A program made the translations under genes and the position numbers. A stretch of 64,000 bases of DNA from UBA4644 sp964541085 (GTDB taxonomy: Bacteria > Bacillota > Clostridia > Oscillospirales > Butyricicoccaceae): the NCBI GenBank assembly GCA_964541085.1, contig CAZIPA010000002.1, positions 40,857 to 104,856 on the forward strand, in the 5' to 3' direction. Within the stretch, counting starts at the first letter, position 1, and each line of letters begins with the position of its first letter. Shown here piece by piece: positions 1-9,605 of the stretch. The notes beneath the pieces were generated by a model, which saw nothing but the letters and a program-made list of their open reading frames with translations, made no database searches and was not told the DNA's origin.

Positions 1-323
1 GTGAGCCGGGTGCGCTGGGCCTCCTGCTCTGCCTTCAGTGCAGCGATTTCTTCATATTTGCTGTCGATATGCTCCAGCTTTTCCTGAAGCACACTGTCCT
101 CGGTCTCCACGCCGGTATGAGCCAGATACACGATCCGGCCAATCTCCCGCATGAGGATCTCGATCTCATTGTTCAGATCCAGCAGCTTCAGGCTGCGGCG
201 GGTCTTTTCCACCAGCCTGCTGCCCTTTTCCGCGGCAACGCCTGCCGCCTGTGTGGCCACCTCTGCCGCAGCTGCCGCCGTCAGTCTGGCCTTGTCCAGC
301 AGTTCCTTTACCCGTTCGTCCAT
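1..323 (-). CDS. Coiled-coil protein of unknown function (partial)
   Basis: Only the first 107 codons are inside the window; the gene runs off the left edge. The ATG at 321-323 is preceded by an AGGAGGCG ribosome binding site at good spacing, so the start is firm. The visible protein is strongly helical: an Ala-rich stretch (about residues 14-32), then a charged segment with heptad-like spacing and a NEIE..MREIGRIVYLAHTG core, then a Glu/Lys/Gln-rich region. There is no signal peptide or membrane segment. Similar short cytosolic helical proteins in Clostridia can end in a zinc ribbon, but that part would be outside the window. Function is not recognised. Confidence 0.75.
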   Translation of the reverse strand, partial: MDERVKELLDKARLTAAAAAEVATQAAGVAAEKGSRLVEKTRRSLKLLDLNNEIEILMREIGRIVYLAHTGVETEDSVLQEKLEHIDSKYEEIAALKAEQEAQRTRL

Positions 324-416
324 CAAAAAGCGCCTCCTGTTTCGATTTTTCAGGTCCTCGTATGTATATTCTATGGGAAAACTATAACACTGTGCCGCCC
401 TGTTTGCAAGGCTGTT

Positions 417-1868
417 TTATGGCTGCGTTTCCAGCAGTCGGCGTTTTTCCGCCGCAATGCTTTCAATGCGGTCGATATATTCCCGGGGATATTTGGGATT
501 TGCCACCCGATGAATCTTCCGCCCGTTTTCCGAGCAAAGCTTGCTGACACCGCCGGAGCCCAGCGCCAGCACATCGGAAAGCTCCTCCATCATGCAGATA
601 TTGTAATGGGACGCCGTGCCCGGACGGCAGAAGCCCACATTTTCCAGTCCGCCCGCCATGTATTTCTGCCGATAGAGATAATAGGGTTCATAGCCCTGCT
701 CCTTCAGCAGTTCGTAGCAGGCATCCAGTGTTTCCGGCGGAAGCTGTCCTGTGGGGCCGAAATAGAGCCTTGCCCCCCGCTTTCGTGCCAGACAGTGAAT
801 GGTCACATTGTCCGGCTCCAGCGCCGCCACCCGGCGAACGCTTTCCAACAGACTTGCGTCATCATCCCCGGGCAGACCGGCAATGAGATCCATATTGATG
901 AGAAAATCTCCCGTGCGCCGGGCCAGATGATAGCAATCCTCGATATCCTGCGCCGTATGCCGCCGTCCCACGCCCTGCAACACGCTGTCGTTCATGGTCT
1001 GTGGATTGATGCTGATGCGGGTCACGCCATAGCGCTGCATCAGACGAAGCTTTTCCCCGTTGATGGTCTCCGGCCGTCCGGCCTCTACGGTAAACTCCCG
1101 GCACCGGGAGAAGTCAAACTGCTGCCGCACCGCCGCCAGCAGCGTTTCCAGCTGTGCTTCATTCAGCGTTGTAGGGGTGCCGCCGCCGATATACACGCTG
1201 CCCAGCGGGATGGCATTCTGCCGCAGCAGCGCACCGCCCGCCTCCACCTCCTGCAAAAGGGCCTCCAGATAGGGCTGGATCATAAAGCCCCAGCGGGTCA
1301 TATCATTGCTGACAAAGGAGCAGTAGCTGCACTTGGCCGGACAGAAGGGTATGCCCAGATACAGCTGGGTCTCGCCGGGCAGCAGGCTGTCCTCCGCCCG
1401 GATGGAATATTCCGCCGCCTGAAGACAGAGCCGCCGCCGGCTTTCCGTCACATCATAATGCTCCCGGAGATAGCGATCCAGCGCATTGGGATCCATCCCC
1501 TCCCGCATGGCCAGCCGCACCGGTTTGGCGGGCTTGACACCGGTCATGCTGCCCCAGGGGGGCCGATGCTCCAGCAGCGGCAGCAGCGCCTGATAGACAG
1601 CTGCCTTGACACAGTAGGTCAGCTCCCGCTTGTAAGCCTCCCCCGCCTCCGGAGGAATGGGACGCTCCACCTGAGCCTGTGTCTGCCGGATGCCCCGGCG
1701 AATCTCCGCCCGGGCGCAGATTTTACCGTTTTCCTCCCACGCCACACTGCGACAGCCGTCTCCCTCGCCCAGCTCCTCCACACGGTTGTGGGGCTCGTCC
1801 GGCAGCAGAGAGATCAGCATTTCCTGTACGCCGTTGTCCCGGTCATGGCCCTGCAAGCAATAATTCAT
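417..1868 (-). CDS. hemZ: Coproporphyrinogen dehydrogenase-like radical SAM protein HemZ
   Basis: A 483-residue radical SAM protein of the HemZ group, the Firmicutes relatives of oxygen-independent coproporphyrinogen III oxidase (HemN). The iron-sulfur cluster motif CPAKCSYC places the CX3CX2C cysteines at residues 176, 180 and 183. It is followed by a GGGTPT segment and the radical SAM barrel. The long N-terminal extension of about 165 residues before the cluster motif is typical of HemZ rather than HemN. It is the last gene of the recJ-relA-dtd-hydrolase operon; its ATG overlaps the stop of the upstream hydrolase gene by 4 bp. Whether it makes haem is uncertain, because no other haem gene is in the window. 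Confidence 0.88.
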   Translation of the reverse strand: MNYCLQGHDRDNGVQEMLISLLPDEPHNRVEELGEGDGCRSVAWEENGKICARAEIRRGIRQTQAQVERPIPPEAGEAYKRELTYCVKAAVYQALLPLLEHRPPWGSMTGVKPAKPVRLAMREGMDPNALDRYLREHYDVTESRRRLCLQAAEYSIRAEDSLLPGETQLYLGIPFCPAKCSYCSFVSNDMTRWGFMIQPYLEALLQEVEAGGALLRQNAIPLGSVYIGGGTPTTLNEAQLETLLAAVRQQFDFSRCREFTVEAGRPETINGEKLRLMQRYGVTRISINPQTMNDSVLQGVGRRHTAQDIEDCYHLARRTGDFLINMDLIAGLPGDDDASLLESVRRVAALEPDNVTIHCLARKRGARLYFGPTGQLPPETLDACYELLKEQGYEPYYLYRQKYMAGGLENVGFCRPGTASHYNICMMEELSDVLALGSGGVSKLCSENGRKIHRVANPKYPREYIDRIESIAAEKRRLLETQP

Positions 1869-2497
1869 CGCCGCATTGCCTCTTTCATATAGGGATTATA
1901 CTGCCGCTCATACTCCAGCGTGGAAAAGCTCTCATGGCCGGGATAGACCTGATAATTGTCCGGCAGCAGCGCCAGCTTTTTCAGGCTGACCAGCATATCC
2001 TCCATGCTGCCCGTTTCCAGATCGCAGCGGCCGCAGCATTCATGAAACAGGGTGTCGCCGCTGAACATCGCCTCTCCGCACAGCAGGGTGCAGGAGCCGG
2101 CGGTGTGGCCCGGCGTTTCCAGCACACGGAAGGTCAAGCCGCCCAGAGAAAGCTCTTTTCCGTCCTCCAGATATTCGTCCACATGGGGCACGGTATAGCC
2201 CTCCCGCCGGGTGCCGTAGCGAAGCACCTCATCACAGCTCAGCAGCCATTCATCCTTTTTGGAAATGCACAGCCGTGCGCCGGTCTGGCGCAGCAGCTCG
2301 GGCACCGCCATCACATGGTCATAATGGCCGTGGGTCAGCAGCACCAGCTGCACCTTGCAGCCAGACTCCGCCACAGCCTCCAGAATCCGTTCTGCCTTTG
2401 CGCCGGGATCAATCACGGCACAGACTCCGGCCTGTTCATCGCATACAACATAGCAGTTCGTGCGCAGCAGGCCCACGATCACAGGCTTTACGATCAT
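1865..2497 (-). CDS. Metallo-beta-lactamase fold hydrolase (glyoxalase II-like)
   Basis: A 210-residue metallo-beta-lactamase fold protein. The zinc-binding signature THGHYDH lies at residues 55-61. Further metal ligands are visible in the ETPGHTAGS and FSGDTLF segments and in the late PGHE motif. Size and motif set match small glyoxalase II-like hydrolases that act on thioesters such as S-lactoylglutathione analogues, but the substrate cannot be told from sequence. The gene overlaps dtd upstream and hemZ downstream by 4 bp each, so translation is probably coupled. Confidence 0.88.
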   Translation of the reverse strand: MIVKPVIVGLLRTNCYVVCDEQAGVCAVIDPGAKAERILEAVAESGCKVQLVLLTHGHYDHVMAVPELLRQTGARLCISKKDEWLLSCDEVLRYGTRREGYTVPHVDEYLEDGKELSLGGLTFRVLETPGHTAGSCTLLCGEAMFSGDTLFHECCGRCDLETGSMEDMLVSLKKLALLPDNYQVYPGHESFSTLEYERQYNPYMKEAMRR

Positions 2498-2967
2498 TGC
2501 TTTCCCTCCGGTTTCTTTTTCATCATCTGATCGGTGTCCAGAATCAGCGTCACCGGGCCGTCGTTTACATGGTCGATGGCCATATCCGCACCGAACTTTC
2601 CCGTAATCAGCGGGATGCCCCGGGCACGCAGGTCGCTGAGAAAGGCTTCATACACCGGAATCGCCTCTTCAGGCCGGGCCGCACCGAAAAAGTCCGGTCG
2701 GCGGCCGTGGGAACAGTCGGCATACAGGGTAAAGTTGCTCACCACCATCATGCTGCCATCCACCTGAGACAGGCCCAGATTCATTTTTTCGTTTTCGTCC
2801 TCAAAGATGCGCATCTCCGCGCATTTTTTCGCCATCCATGCGGCCTCTGCCATGCCGTCGCCGGGCTTGACTCCCACCAGCACCAGATAGCCCCGGCCCA
2901 TGGAGCCGCCATCCTGTCCGTCAATGGTGATGGAGGCCCGGGTGACCCGGATCAAAACTGCACGCAT
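2494..2967 (-). CDS. dtd: D-aminoacyl-tRNA deacylase
   Basis: A 157-residue enzyme that hydrolyses D-amino acids, and glycine mischarged on tRNA-Ala, from tRNA. Both family signatures are visible: SNFTLYAD (the SQFTLxAD catalytic motif) and NDGPVT near the C-terminus (the Gly-cisPro motif that rejects L-amino acids). Length is normal. It sits directly after relA in the same order found in many Firmicutes and overlaps the next gene by 4 bp. Confidence 0.95.
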   Translation of the reverse strand: MRAVLIRVTRASITIDGQDGGSMGRGYLVLVGVKPGDGMAEAAWMAKKCAEMRIFEDENEKMNLGLSQVDGSMMVVSNFTLYADCSHGRRPDFFGAARPEEAIPVYEAFLSDLRARGIPLITGKFGADMAIDHVNDGPVTLILDTDQMMKKKPEGKQ

Positions 2968-2987
2968 TTTCTGTTCTCCCTTCTGCT

Positions 2988-5204
2988 TCAGCCGCCCGCC
3001 ACAATGCGTTTGGCCTGGGTTACGCCGTTGACCCGCAGGATTCGGCTGAGCACCAGCTCCACCTGCTCCGCGCTGAACACGGAAATGGTCAGGAACAGAT
3101 CGCTGTGACCATCCTCCGCCTCCCGGGCGTTCATTTCACTGACATTGATCTTCATATTGGTCAGCACACCCAGCACATCGCTGAAGGCTCCCACACGGGA
3201 TTTTGCCGTGACACGGATTCCCGCGTTGTACTGGTGCCGCTCATTCAGCGCCCATTCCGTGCGGATCCAGCGGCCATCCTCCGGCTTGTTCTGCCGTGCC
3301 GCCCGCACATTGGCGCAATCCTGCCGATGAACGGACACGCCATAGCCCCGTGTGACAAAGCCCACAATGGGGTCGCCGGGCAGCGGACTGCAGCATTTCG
3401 CAAACTTCACCAGACAGTTGTCCAGTCCTTCCACAATCACGCCGGTATCGGCCACTGATTTCTGCACCTTTGTGGTCTGGGCTGCCAGTCTGGCCTCCAG
3501 CTTGGCCTCCTTCTGCTCGGCGGCCCGCTGGCGCTGAAGCTCGTCCCGCACCTTGCCGACTACCCGGCTCATGGCAATGCCGCCATAGCCTAACGATGCG
3601 TGAAGCTCCTCCAGACTGGGCATATCCAGCCGTTTCAGAATCAGCGCCTGAAGCTCCGGCTGCTGGAAGGCATCATACAGCAGCTCGGAACGCAGCTCCC
3701 GCTCCAGTGCCGTTTTGCCCTGTTCGATATTTTCCTCCCGGCGCTCCTTTTTGAACCACTGCTTGATCTTGGTGCGGGCGCCGTTGGTTTTCACGATCTG
3801 CATCCAGTCACGCTTGGGGCCGGTGGCGGTTTTGGAGGTGATCACATCCACGATTTCGCCGCTTTTCAGGGGATAATCAATGGGCACAATCCGTCCGTTG
3901 ACCTTGGCTCCCGTCATCCGGTTGCCCACGGCAGAGTGAATGGCATAGGCAAAGTCAATGGGCGTGGCTCCCTGAGGCAGATTGATGACATCGCCCCGGG
4001 GCGTGAACACATAGACCTCATCCGCAAACAGATCGGTCTTGATGTTTTTGATAAAATCGGCGGCATCCGTATCCTGCTGCGTCTCGATCAGCTGGCGCAC
4101 CCAGGCAAAGGCCTCCTCCCGCTGAGAGCCCTTCAGGCCGTCCTTGTATTTCCAGTGGGCCGCGATGCCGTATTCTGCCCGATGATCCATCTCCTCCGTG
4201 CGAATCTGCACCTCAAAAGGGATGCCCTCCGAGCCGATGACCACGGTATGCAGCGACTGATAGCCGTTGGGCTTGGGGGTGGAGATATAGTCCTTGAAGC
4301 GCCCCGGCACCGGCTTGTACAGGTCGTGAATCAGGCCCAGCACATTGTAGCAGTCAGTGAGCTCCTTCACGATAACACGGGTGGCGCAGATATCATACAG
4401 CTCCGCGAAGCTCAGATTCTGTCCATAGAGCTTGCGGTAGATGCTGTATACGCTCTTCAGCCGGGCCTTGACCTGACAGGGGATGCCTGCCTGCTCCACC
4501 TTTTCCTGAATGCGCTTTTTGGTCTCTCCCAGAAATGCCGCAAAGCCGTGGCTCTTGTCCTCCAGAAAATCCGAAATTTCCTGATAGCCCACCGGATCCA
4601 GAATCTTCAGGGAACGGTCCTCCAGCTCCCATTTGACGCTCTGCATTCCCAGACGATGGGCCAGCGGCGCATAAATCTCCATGGTTTCCACGGAAATGTC
4701 CCGCTGCTTTTGCAGTTTCTGATACTGGATGGTGCGCATATTGTGCAGGCGGTCCGCCAGCTTAATCATGATGACCCGGATGTCCTTCGCCATGGCGATG
4801 AACATTTTCCGCAGGTCCTCCATCTGCTGCTCTTCCTTGGTGCTGTAGGAGGTGTGCTCCATCTTGGTCAGCTTGGTTACGCCGTCCACCATCCGGGCCA
4901 CAGCCACACCAAACTCCCGCACGATATCATCATAGGTGACGGTGGTATCCTCGATGGTATCGTGGAGCAGACCGGCCATCACCGATTCCGCATCCAGACC
5001 CATCTGGTCGATGATACAGGCGGCAGCCACCGGATGCATAATGTAGGGTTCGCCGCTCTTCCGCACCTGATCCCTGTGGGCCTCCAGCGCGAACTCATAG
5101 GCGCGGCAGATACGCTGGCCATCCTCCGGAGAAAAATCCGCAGCAATGGCCTGAATCTGCTGGCGCAGATGCTCCATATATTCCTTTTGATCTACTTCAC
5201 TCAT
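2988..5204 (-). CDS. relA: Bifunctional (p)ppGpp synthetase/hydrolase RelA/SpoT
   Basis: A 738-residue stringent-response enzyme that makes and degrades (p)ppGpp. Domains in order: an HD hydrolase domain (His57, HD at 81-82, ED at 85-86), a synthetase domain containing FKDYISTPKPNGYQSLHT (about 315-335), a TGS domain (about 395-455, with the GATPIDFAYAIH segment), a zinc-finger/helical region with CCSPLPGD, and a C-terminal ACT domain (about 660-735). Both hydrolase and synthetase residues appear intact, so both activities are expected. It lies 4 bp after recJ and 20 bp before dtd in one operon. Confidence 0.97.
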   Translation of the reverse strand: MSEVDQKEYMEHLRQQIQAIAADFSPEDGQRICRAYEFALEAHRDQVRKSGEPYIMHPVAAACIIDQMGLDAESVMAGLLHDTIEDTTVTYDDIVREFGVAVARMVDGVTKLTKMEHTSYSTKEEQQMEDLRKMFIAMAKDIRVIMIKLADRLHNMRTIQYQKLQKQRDISVETMEIYAPLAHRLGMQSVKWELEDRSLKILDPVGYQEISDFLEDKSHGFAAFLGETKKRIQEKVEQAGIPCQVKARLKSVYSIYRKLYGQNLSFAELYDICATRVIVKELTDCYNVLGLIHDLYKPVPGRFKDYISTPKPNGYQSLHTVVIGSEGIPFEVQIRTEEMDHRAEYGIAAHWKYKDGLKGSQREEAFAWVRQLIETQQDTDAADFIKNIKTDLFADEVYVFTPRGDVINLPQGATPIDFAYAIHSAVGNRMTGAKVNGRIVPIDYPLKSGEIVDVITSKTATGPKRDWMQIVKTNGARTKIKQWFKKERREENIEQGKTALERELRSELLYDAFQQPELQALILKRLDMPSLEELHASLGYGGIAMSRVVGKVRDELQRQRAAEQKEAKLEARLAAQTTKVQKSVADTGVIVEGLDNCLVKFAKCCSPLPGDPIVGFVTRGYGVSVHRQDCANVRAARQNKPEDGRWIRTEWALNERHQYNAGIRVTAKSRVGAFSDVLGVLTNMKINVSEMNAREAEDGHSDLFLTISVFSAEQVELVLSRILRVNGVTQAKRIVAGG

Positions 5205-5208
5205 ACTA

Positions 5209-7293
5209 TCAGCCCTTCAGCATGGTCATCAGCCGTTTCAGCACGGAGGAACCGTTGATATCCGCCTTGCCCTGATAATTCAGCAGACGGATCACCAGCT
5301 CTCCCCCCGTCTGCTCATAGGAAAAGATTTTGCACTCCCGGAAAATGTCCAGACAGATCAGCAGCTTTCCCGCATTCATACCGCTGCACAGACGGGATTC
5401 ATACCGCACCTTTCGGTAAAGGGTGGCGATGGAGGCGCACAGCACGCCCTCTTCCCCGTTGGCCTTGATATGGCGGAACACCGCCACCAGCTCATCCCGG
5501 GTGGGGGTCAGCTCCGCAGCCTCCTGCCGGGCCAGCGGCGTTCCCTCCCGGAAACGCTGATACAGCGCCATTGCGTCCGCATCTGCCTGTTCCTCCCGCT
5601 GGGCCCATTTTACATCCCGGATCACCAGCTGGACACTTTTGTTGCCTTTATAATGATTGATCTCCGCGGAAAATACGATATCCAGCAGATCGCCCTTGAC
5701 GAACTGGCAGCTTTTCGCTCCCATGCCGAAAACAAAGGCATAGAAGGAACGGCCCCGGCCGGACAGATGCAGCTTGACATGGCGGTCATGACTGATGGGC
5801 GTGATTTCCTCGATGCGCACATCGTTCATCAAAAACACCGGCTGGGGGTTGCCCATGCCAAAGGGCTCCAGTGCGGAAAGGCCTTCCACCTCCGACAGCG
5901 TCAGCTCCTCCGGCCGTACCCGGCAATCCACGCTGATGCTGGGAGTCACATCCTCCACCTCGCCGGACTGGGCATAGTCCTCCAGCGCCTGACGCAGTGC
6001 CTCCAGATTTTCCCGGCGCACTGTCAGACCCACTGCCAGTTCATGTCCTCCGTATTTTTCCAGCAGCGCCGCATTTTTCTCCAGCGCCGCATAGAGATTG
6101 AAGCCCTTGATGCTGCGGCCCGAGCCCTTGCCCTGATCTCCGTTCATGGAAATCAGCACACAGGGCAGACCGTACCGGTCAGACAGGCGGGAGGACACAA
6201 TGCCAATGACGCCGTTGTGCCAGCCGTCTCCCCAGAGAGTCATGGTTCTGCCCCGGGTCAGCTCCGGATGCGCCTGAATGCGGGCCATGATCTGCTCATA
6301 GATCCCGTTTTCCTCCTCCTGCCGCCGATGATTCAGAGCGCAGAGATGCTCCGCCAGTGCCGTTGCCTCTCCGGGATCGTCCGTCAGAAACATCCGGGCG
6401 GCGCTGCTTGCCGCGCCCAGACGGCCCGCCGCATTGATCCGGGGCGCCATGGTAAAGCTCACCGCGTTGGAGGTCACGGTACGGGCATCCATGCCCAGCT
6501 TTTGCATCAGTGCCTTCAGGCCCTGATTTTCCGTATTTTGCAGATAGCGGAGGCCGTAGGAGACGATCACCCGGTTTTCTCCCACCAGCGGCATCACATC
6601 GGCAATGGTGCCCACGGCCACAATGTCCGCATATTGCAGCAGCAGCTCCTCCAGTGAACGCTGCTGCTCCAGGGCACAGATCAGCTTGAAGGCCACGCCC
6701 ACGCCTGCCAGCTCCCGGAAGGGATATTTGCTGTCCGGCCGCCGGGGATTCACCACGGCTACCGCCTCCGGCAATGCCTCCTTGCATTCATGATGATCGG
6801 TGATAATCAGCCGCAGGCCCAGCGTTTTGGCAAAACGGGCCTCCTCCTCGGCGGTAATGCCGCTGTCCACCGTAATCAGCAGACGGCAGCCGTCGTCATA
6901 CAGCGACTGAATGGCTCCGGTGTTCAGACCGTAGCCCTCTCCCAGACGGTCGGGGATGTAATAGGTGCAGTCCGCCCCCTGCGCCCGCAGATACTGGATC
7001 ATGATGCAGGTGGCCGTTACGCCGTCCACATCATAGTCTCCATAGACTGCGATTTTCACATGGTCACGGATGGCGCGCCGAATTTCCTCCACGGCCAGAT
7101 CCATATCCTTCAGCAGATAGGGGTCGTGGATTCCCTCCAGCGACTGGTTCAAAAAGGTTCGCGCTTTTTCCTTCGTATCAAAGCCTCGGGCAGCCAACAC
7201 ACGGGCAGTAAGCCGGCTGAGCTTGGGCTCACCGGCCAGTGTGCTGACGCAGGCATCCGATTCGGCTGTCAGCAGCCACTTTTTTCTTTTCAT
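5209..7293 (-). CDS. recJ: Single-stranded-DNA-specific exonuclease RecJ
   Basis: A 694-residue 5'-to-3' single-strand DNA exonuclease of the DHH superfamily used in recombination and repair. Visible motifs: YGDYDVDG (about 84-91), VDSG (142-145), TDHH (165-168, the DHH motif), NAAGRLG, and the DHHA1 motif GGHELAVG. About 130 residues follow the OB-like region, giving the long Firmicutes form. First gene of the recJ-relA-dtd-hydrolase-hemZ operon; its RBS is TGGAG and a strong promoter lies just upstream. Confidence 0.96.
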   Translation of the reverse strand: MKRKKWLLTAESDACVSTLAGEPKLSRLTARVLAARGFDTKEKARTFLNQSLEGIHDPYLLKDMDLAVEEIRRAIRDHVKIAVYGDYDVDGVTATCIMIQYLRAQGADCTYYIPDRLGEGYGLNTGAIQSLYDDGCRLLITVDSGITAEEEARFAKTLGLRLIITDHHECKEALPEAVAVVNPRRPDSKYPFRELAGVGVAFKLICALEQQRSLEELLLQYADIVAVGTIADVMPLVGENRVIVSYGLRYLQNTENQGLKALMQKLGMDARTVTSNAVSFTMAPRINAAGRLGAASSAARMFLTDDPGEATALAEHLCALNHRRQEEENGIYEQIMARIQAHPELTRGRTMTLWGDGWHNGVIGIVSSRLSDRYGLPCVLISMNGDQGKGSGRSIKGFNLYAALEKNAALLEKYGGHELAVGLTVRRENLEALRQALEDYAQSGEVEDVTPSISVDCRVRPEELTLSEVEGLSALEPFGMGNPQPVFLMNDVRIEEITPISHDRHVKLHLSGRGRSFYAFVFGMGAKSCQFVKGDLLDIVFSAEINHYKGNKSVQLVIRDVKWAQREEQADADAMALYQRFREGTPLARQEAAELTPTRDELVAVFRHIKANGEEGVLCASIATLYRKVRYESRLCSGMNAGKLLICLDIFRECKIFSYEQTGGELVIRLLNYQGKADINGSSVLKRLMTMLKG

Positions 7294-7325
7294 TCCGCAC
7301 TCCAGTTTTTATTTTTATTGGGGCT

Positions 7326-7354
7326 ATTATATCAAATTCCGGACTGCAATACAA
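7326..7354 (-). promoter_or_regulatory. Promoter of the recJ-relA-dtd-hemZ operon
   Basis: On the minus strand a TTGTAT -35 box (7349-7354) and a perfect TATAAT -10 box (7326-7331) are separated by 17 bp. A TG dinucleotide one base before the -10 makes it an extended -10. It lies 33 bp upstream of the recJ ATG. Confidence 0.75.
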
Positions 7355-7417
7355 GCCATTCCCCGGAAAGGGGCCGCATTTTTTGGATTTTTGAAAAAAG
7401 TTTTCCCATTTTCAACA

Positions 7418-7448
7418 CAAAAAGCGGCATGGATAAACCATGCCGCTT
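7418..7448 (-). terminator. Intrinsic terminator of the alanine/glycine symporter gene
   Basis: An 11-bp perfect stem (7422-7432 with 7438-7448) and a 5-base loop are followed on the minus strand by TTTTTG. It lies about 20 bp past the symporter stop codon. Confidence 0.85.
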
Positions 7449-7469
7449 GCCGGATTGGATTTTTCAGAG

Positions 7470-8906
7470 TTATTTCTTGAGAACCTTCACGCCGGAGAAG
7501 TATTCCTTCGTCAGCTTGATGACCACCGGGCTCAACGCCAGAATTGCAATCAGGTTGGGGATTGCCATCAGGCCGTTCAGCGTATCGGCGATGTTCCAGG
7601 CCAGCTCCAGCTCGACGATGCCGCCCAGCACCATCACCAGACAGAAGATTACCTGATAGACCTTGGCTACCTTGTAGCCGAACAGATACTCCATGCAGCG
7701 GGTGCCATACAGACCCCAGGTCAGCACGGTGGAGAAGGCAAACAGGGTCAGGCAGACCGCAATCACCACGCCGGGGATCTTTTCGCCAAAGACAGAGGTG
7801 AAGCCCTTGATGGTCAGCTCAGCGCCGGCATCATGGCCGAACACGCCGTCAGCCTCGATGTTATTGACACCGTAGCCCAGCAGCACCACCAGAGCGGTCA
7901 TGGTGCAGACCACGATGGTATCCATAAAGACCTCGAACACGCCGAACATACCCTGCTTGACGGGATGATCCACATCGGCAGCAGCATGGGCGATAGGCGC
8001 AGAGCCCAGACCGGCCTCATTGGAGAAGATGCCGCGGCCAACGCCCTTGGTAATGGCCGTCTTGATGGTGGCACCAGCCAGACCGCCAGCGACGGAAGCA
8101 GGAGCAAACGCACCCTTGAAGATGGCAGCAAAGGCAGTGGGGACAGCGGAAATGTTCAGAATGATAACCACGATAGAAGCAATGATGTAAATGACGGCCA
8201 TGACGGGCACCAGCAGGGCGCACACATCGCCGATGGACTCAATACCGCCGATGTAGACGATAAAGGAGATCACGCAGCACAGACCGCCGATAATCCAGGC
8301 AACCAGCGTTCCATTGACGGTGGGAACGAAGTTCTTGATCGCACCGGTAACAGTGGAGCAGATGGTATTGATCTGGGTCATGTTGCCGATACCAAAGGCA
8401 GCCAGAGCGCCGAAGACGCAGAACAGCACAGACAGCCACTGCCAGTTTTTGCCCAGACCGTTCTTGATGTAATACATGGGGCCGCCAACCCAGTCGCCCT
8501 TTTCATTGCGCTCACGGAAGCGGATAGCCAGCGTCACTTCGCAGAACTTGGTGCACATACCCAGCAGAGCAGAAACCCACATCCAGAAAACAGCACCGGG
8601 GCCGCCGATGGCGATTGCGCCGGAAACGCCGGCGATATTGCCGGTACCGATGGAAGCAGCCAGTGCGGTACACATGGCCTTGAAGGGGGAAACAGAGCCT
8701 TCCTTGGTCTCGGACTTTTCAAAAGCCTTGCCCAGGGTGTTTTTCATAATATGGCCAAAGTGGGTAAACTGAGGGAAGCCGCAGCGGATACACATATAAA
8801 TACCGGTACCCAGGATCAGCACCATCATGGGCAGACCCCAGACGACACCGTTGACTTTGTCGTTAAACCCTTCCAGCCATGTCAGGAAATTGTTCAACCA
8901 TTCCAT
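7470..8906 (-). CDS. Alanine/glycine:cation symporter (AGCS family)
   Basis: A 478-residue polytopic membrane protein of the sodium:alanine/glycine symporter family. Family features include the early GLPMMVLILGTGIY segment, SIGTGNIAGV with its Gly-rich unwound helix, the GAVFWMWV helix, FSNEAGLGSAPIAHAAA in the middle, and about ten hydrophobic helices. It imports alanine or glycine with sodium; which of the two is not visible. It stands alone with its own promoter and terminator and a strong AAGGAGG site before the ATG. Glycine uptake would suit the glycine cleavage operon nearby, but that link is inference. Confidence 0.93.
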   Translation of the reverse strand: MEWLNNFLTWLEGFNDKVNGVVWGLPMMVLILGTGIYMCIRCGFPQFTHFGHIMKNTLGKAFEKSETKEGSVSPFKAMCTALAASIGTGNIAGVSGAIAIGGPGAVFWMWVSALLGMCTKFCEVTLAIRFRERNEKGDWVGGPMYYIKNGLGKNWQWLSVLFCVFGALAAFGIGNMTQINTICSTVTGAIKNFVPTVNGTLVAWIIGGLCCVISFIVYIGGIESIGDVCALLVPVMAVIYIIASIVVIILNISAVPTAFAAIFKGAFAPASVAGGLAGATIKTAITKGVGRGIFSNEAGLGSAPIAHAAADVDHPVKQGMFGVFEVFMDTIVVCTMTALVVLLGYGVNNIEADGVFGHDAGAELTIKGFTSVFGEKIPGVVIAVCLTLFAFSTVLTWGLYGTRCMEYLFGYKVAKVYQVIFCLVMVLGGIVELELAWNIADTLNGLMAIPNLIAILALSPVVIKLTKEYFSGVKVLKK

Positions 8907-8970
8907 TCACAAAACCTCCTTAATCTGTTTACAGGCAGCATTGGGCACTCCGCCTGTACTGTATGGGGAT

Positions 8971-8999
8971 ATGTTACCACACTGTGAACGGGATTACAA
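8971..8999 (-). promoter_or_regulatory. Promoter of the alanine/glycine symporter gene
   Basis: Minus-strand TTGTAA (8994-8999) and TAACAT (8971-8976) are spaced by 17 bp, with a TGG extended -10. It lies 65 bp upstream of the ATG. The rest of the 8907-9220 gap is AT-rich, with several TTTTTCCG-like runs, and shows no gene. Confidence 0.6.
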
Positions 9000-9220
9000 G
9001 AGTTTATTTTTTGTGCAGCATTGCCAAAGTTTAGGTTGTTTTCTCAGAATTTCCGGCAAAATGCGCTTTTTGTCGGTTTTCGGCAAAAATCATTTGCCCA
9101 TTTTTCAATTTTCAGAAAAGTTTTTCCGAAATTTTTCCGGGAGCAAAAAGGAAGCGAAGCTACGATTTGGTAAAGAAAAATTTCCGGCCAAACTTTTTTC
9201 CGGCTGCGGATATGCCTCCT

Positions 9221-9601
9221 TCACAGCAGGCTCTGTACCGTGGGCAGATCATAGCTTCGCAGCAGATTCAGCTGCCGCAGTGCATCCCACAGCTCCGCCA
9301 GCGCCTCTCCCGGCTCCTCCGCCTCCAGAAAGCCCTCCGCCCGGAACAGCGCCCCGGTGATGCCGTCCAGCCGGTCATGGGAAATCAGAGAGGACAGCCA
9401 GGGCAAAGCCTGTGCCCATTCTGCCGAAGCCCGCTCCAGCAGGGCCTTTTCGCCGGTCTGCCGATGCAAAAGCTGGGCGGAAAGCTGCTCCAGCGGCTGG
9501 GAAACCCGGTCACACAGCCGGGCCACCTGATGCAGCGACAGCAGTCCGCCTGCCAGCAGCGCACCCAGAATCAGCGCCGCAAGAATCACACGCCAGTGCA
9601 T
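9221..9601 (-). CDS. DUF4363-like membrane-anchored protein
   Basis: A 126-residue protein with an N-terminal membrane helix (about residues 4-22, rich in Ile/Leu/Ala/Gly) followed by a helical extracytoplasmic domain. It matches the DUF4363 pattern of a small anchored four-helix protein. The start was set at 9599-9601 because an AAAAAGGAG site lies 8 bp upstream; longer readings would run into the preceding gene. The pairing with a DUF421 gene 4 bp upstream is common in spore-forming Firmicutes. The molecular role is unknown. Confidence 0.75.
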   Translation of the reverse strand: MHWRVILAALILGALLAGGLLSLHQVARLCDRVSQPLEQLSAQLLHRQTGEKALLERASAEWAQALPWLSSLISHDRLDGITGALFRAEGFLEAEEPGEALAELWDALRQLNLLRSYDLPTVQSLL

Positions 9602-9605
9602 TCTC

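Noticed and set aside
69..1892. Long plus-strand open frame opposite hemZ
   Set aside because: Amino-acid composition (His/Arg/Gln/Pro rich) and lack of any RBS or family pattern mark it as the complement of hemZ; hemZ has clear motifs.
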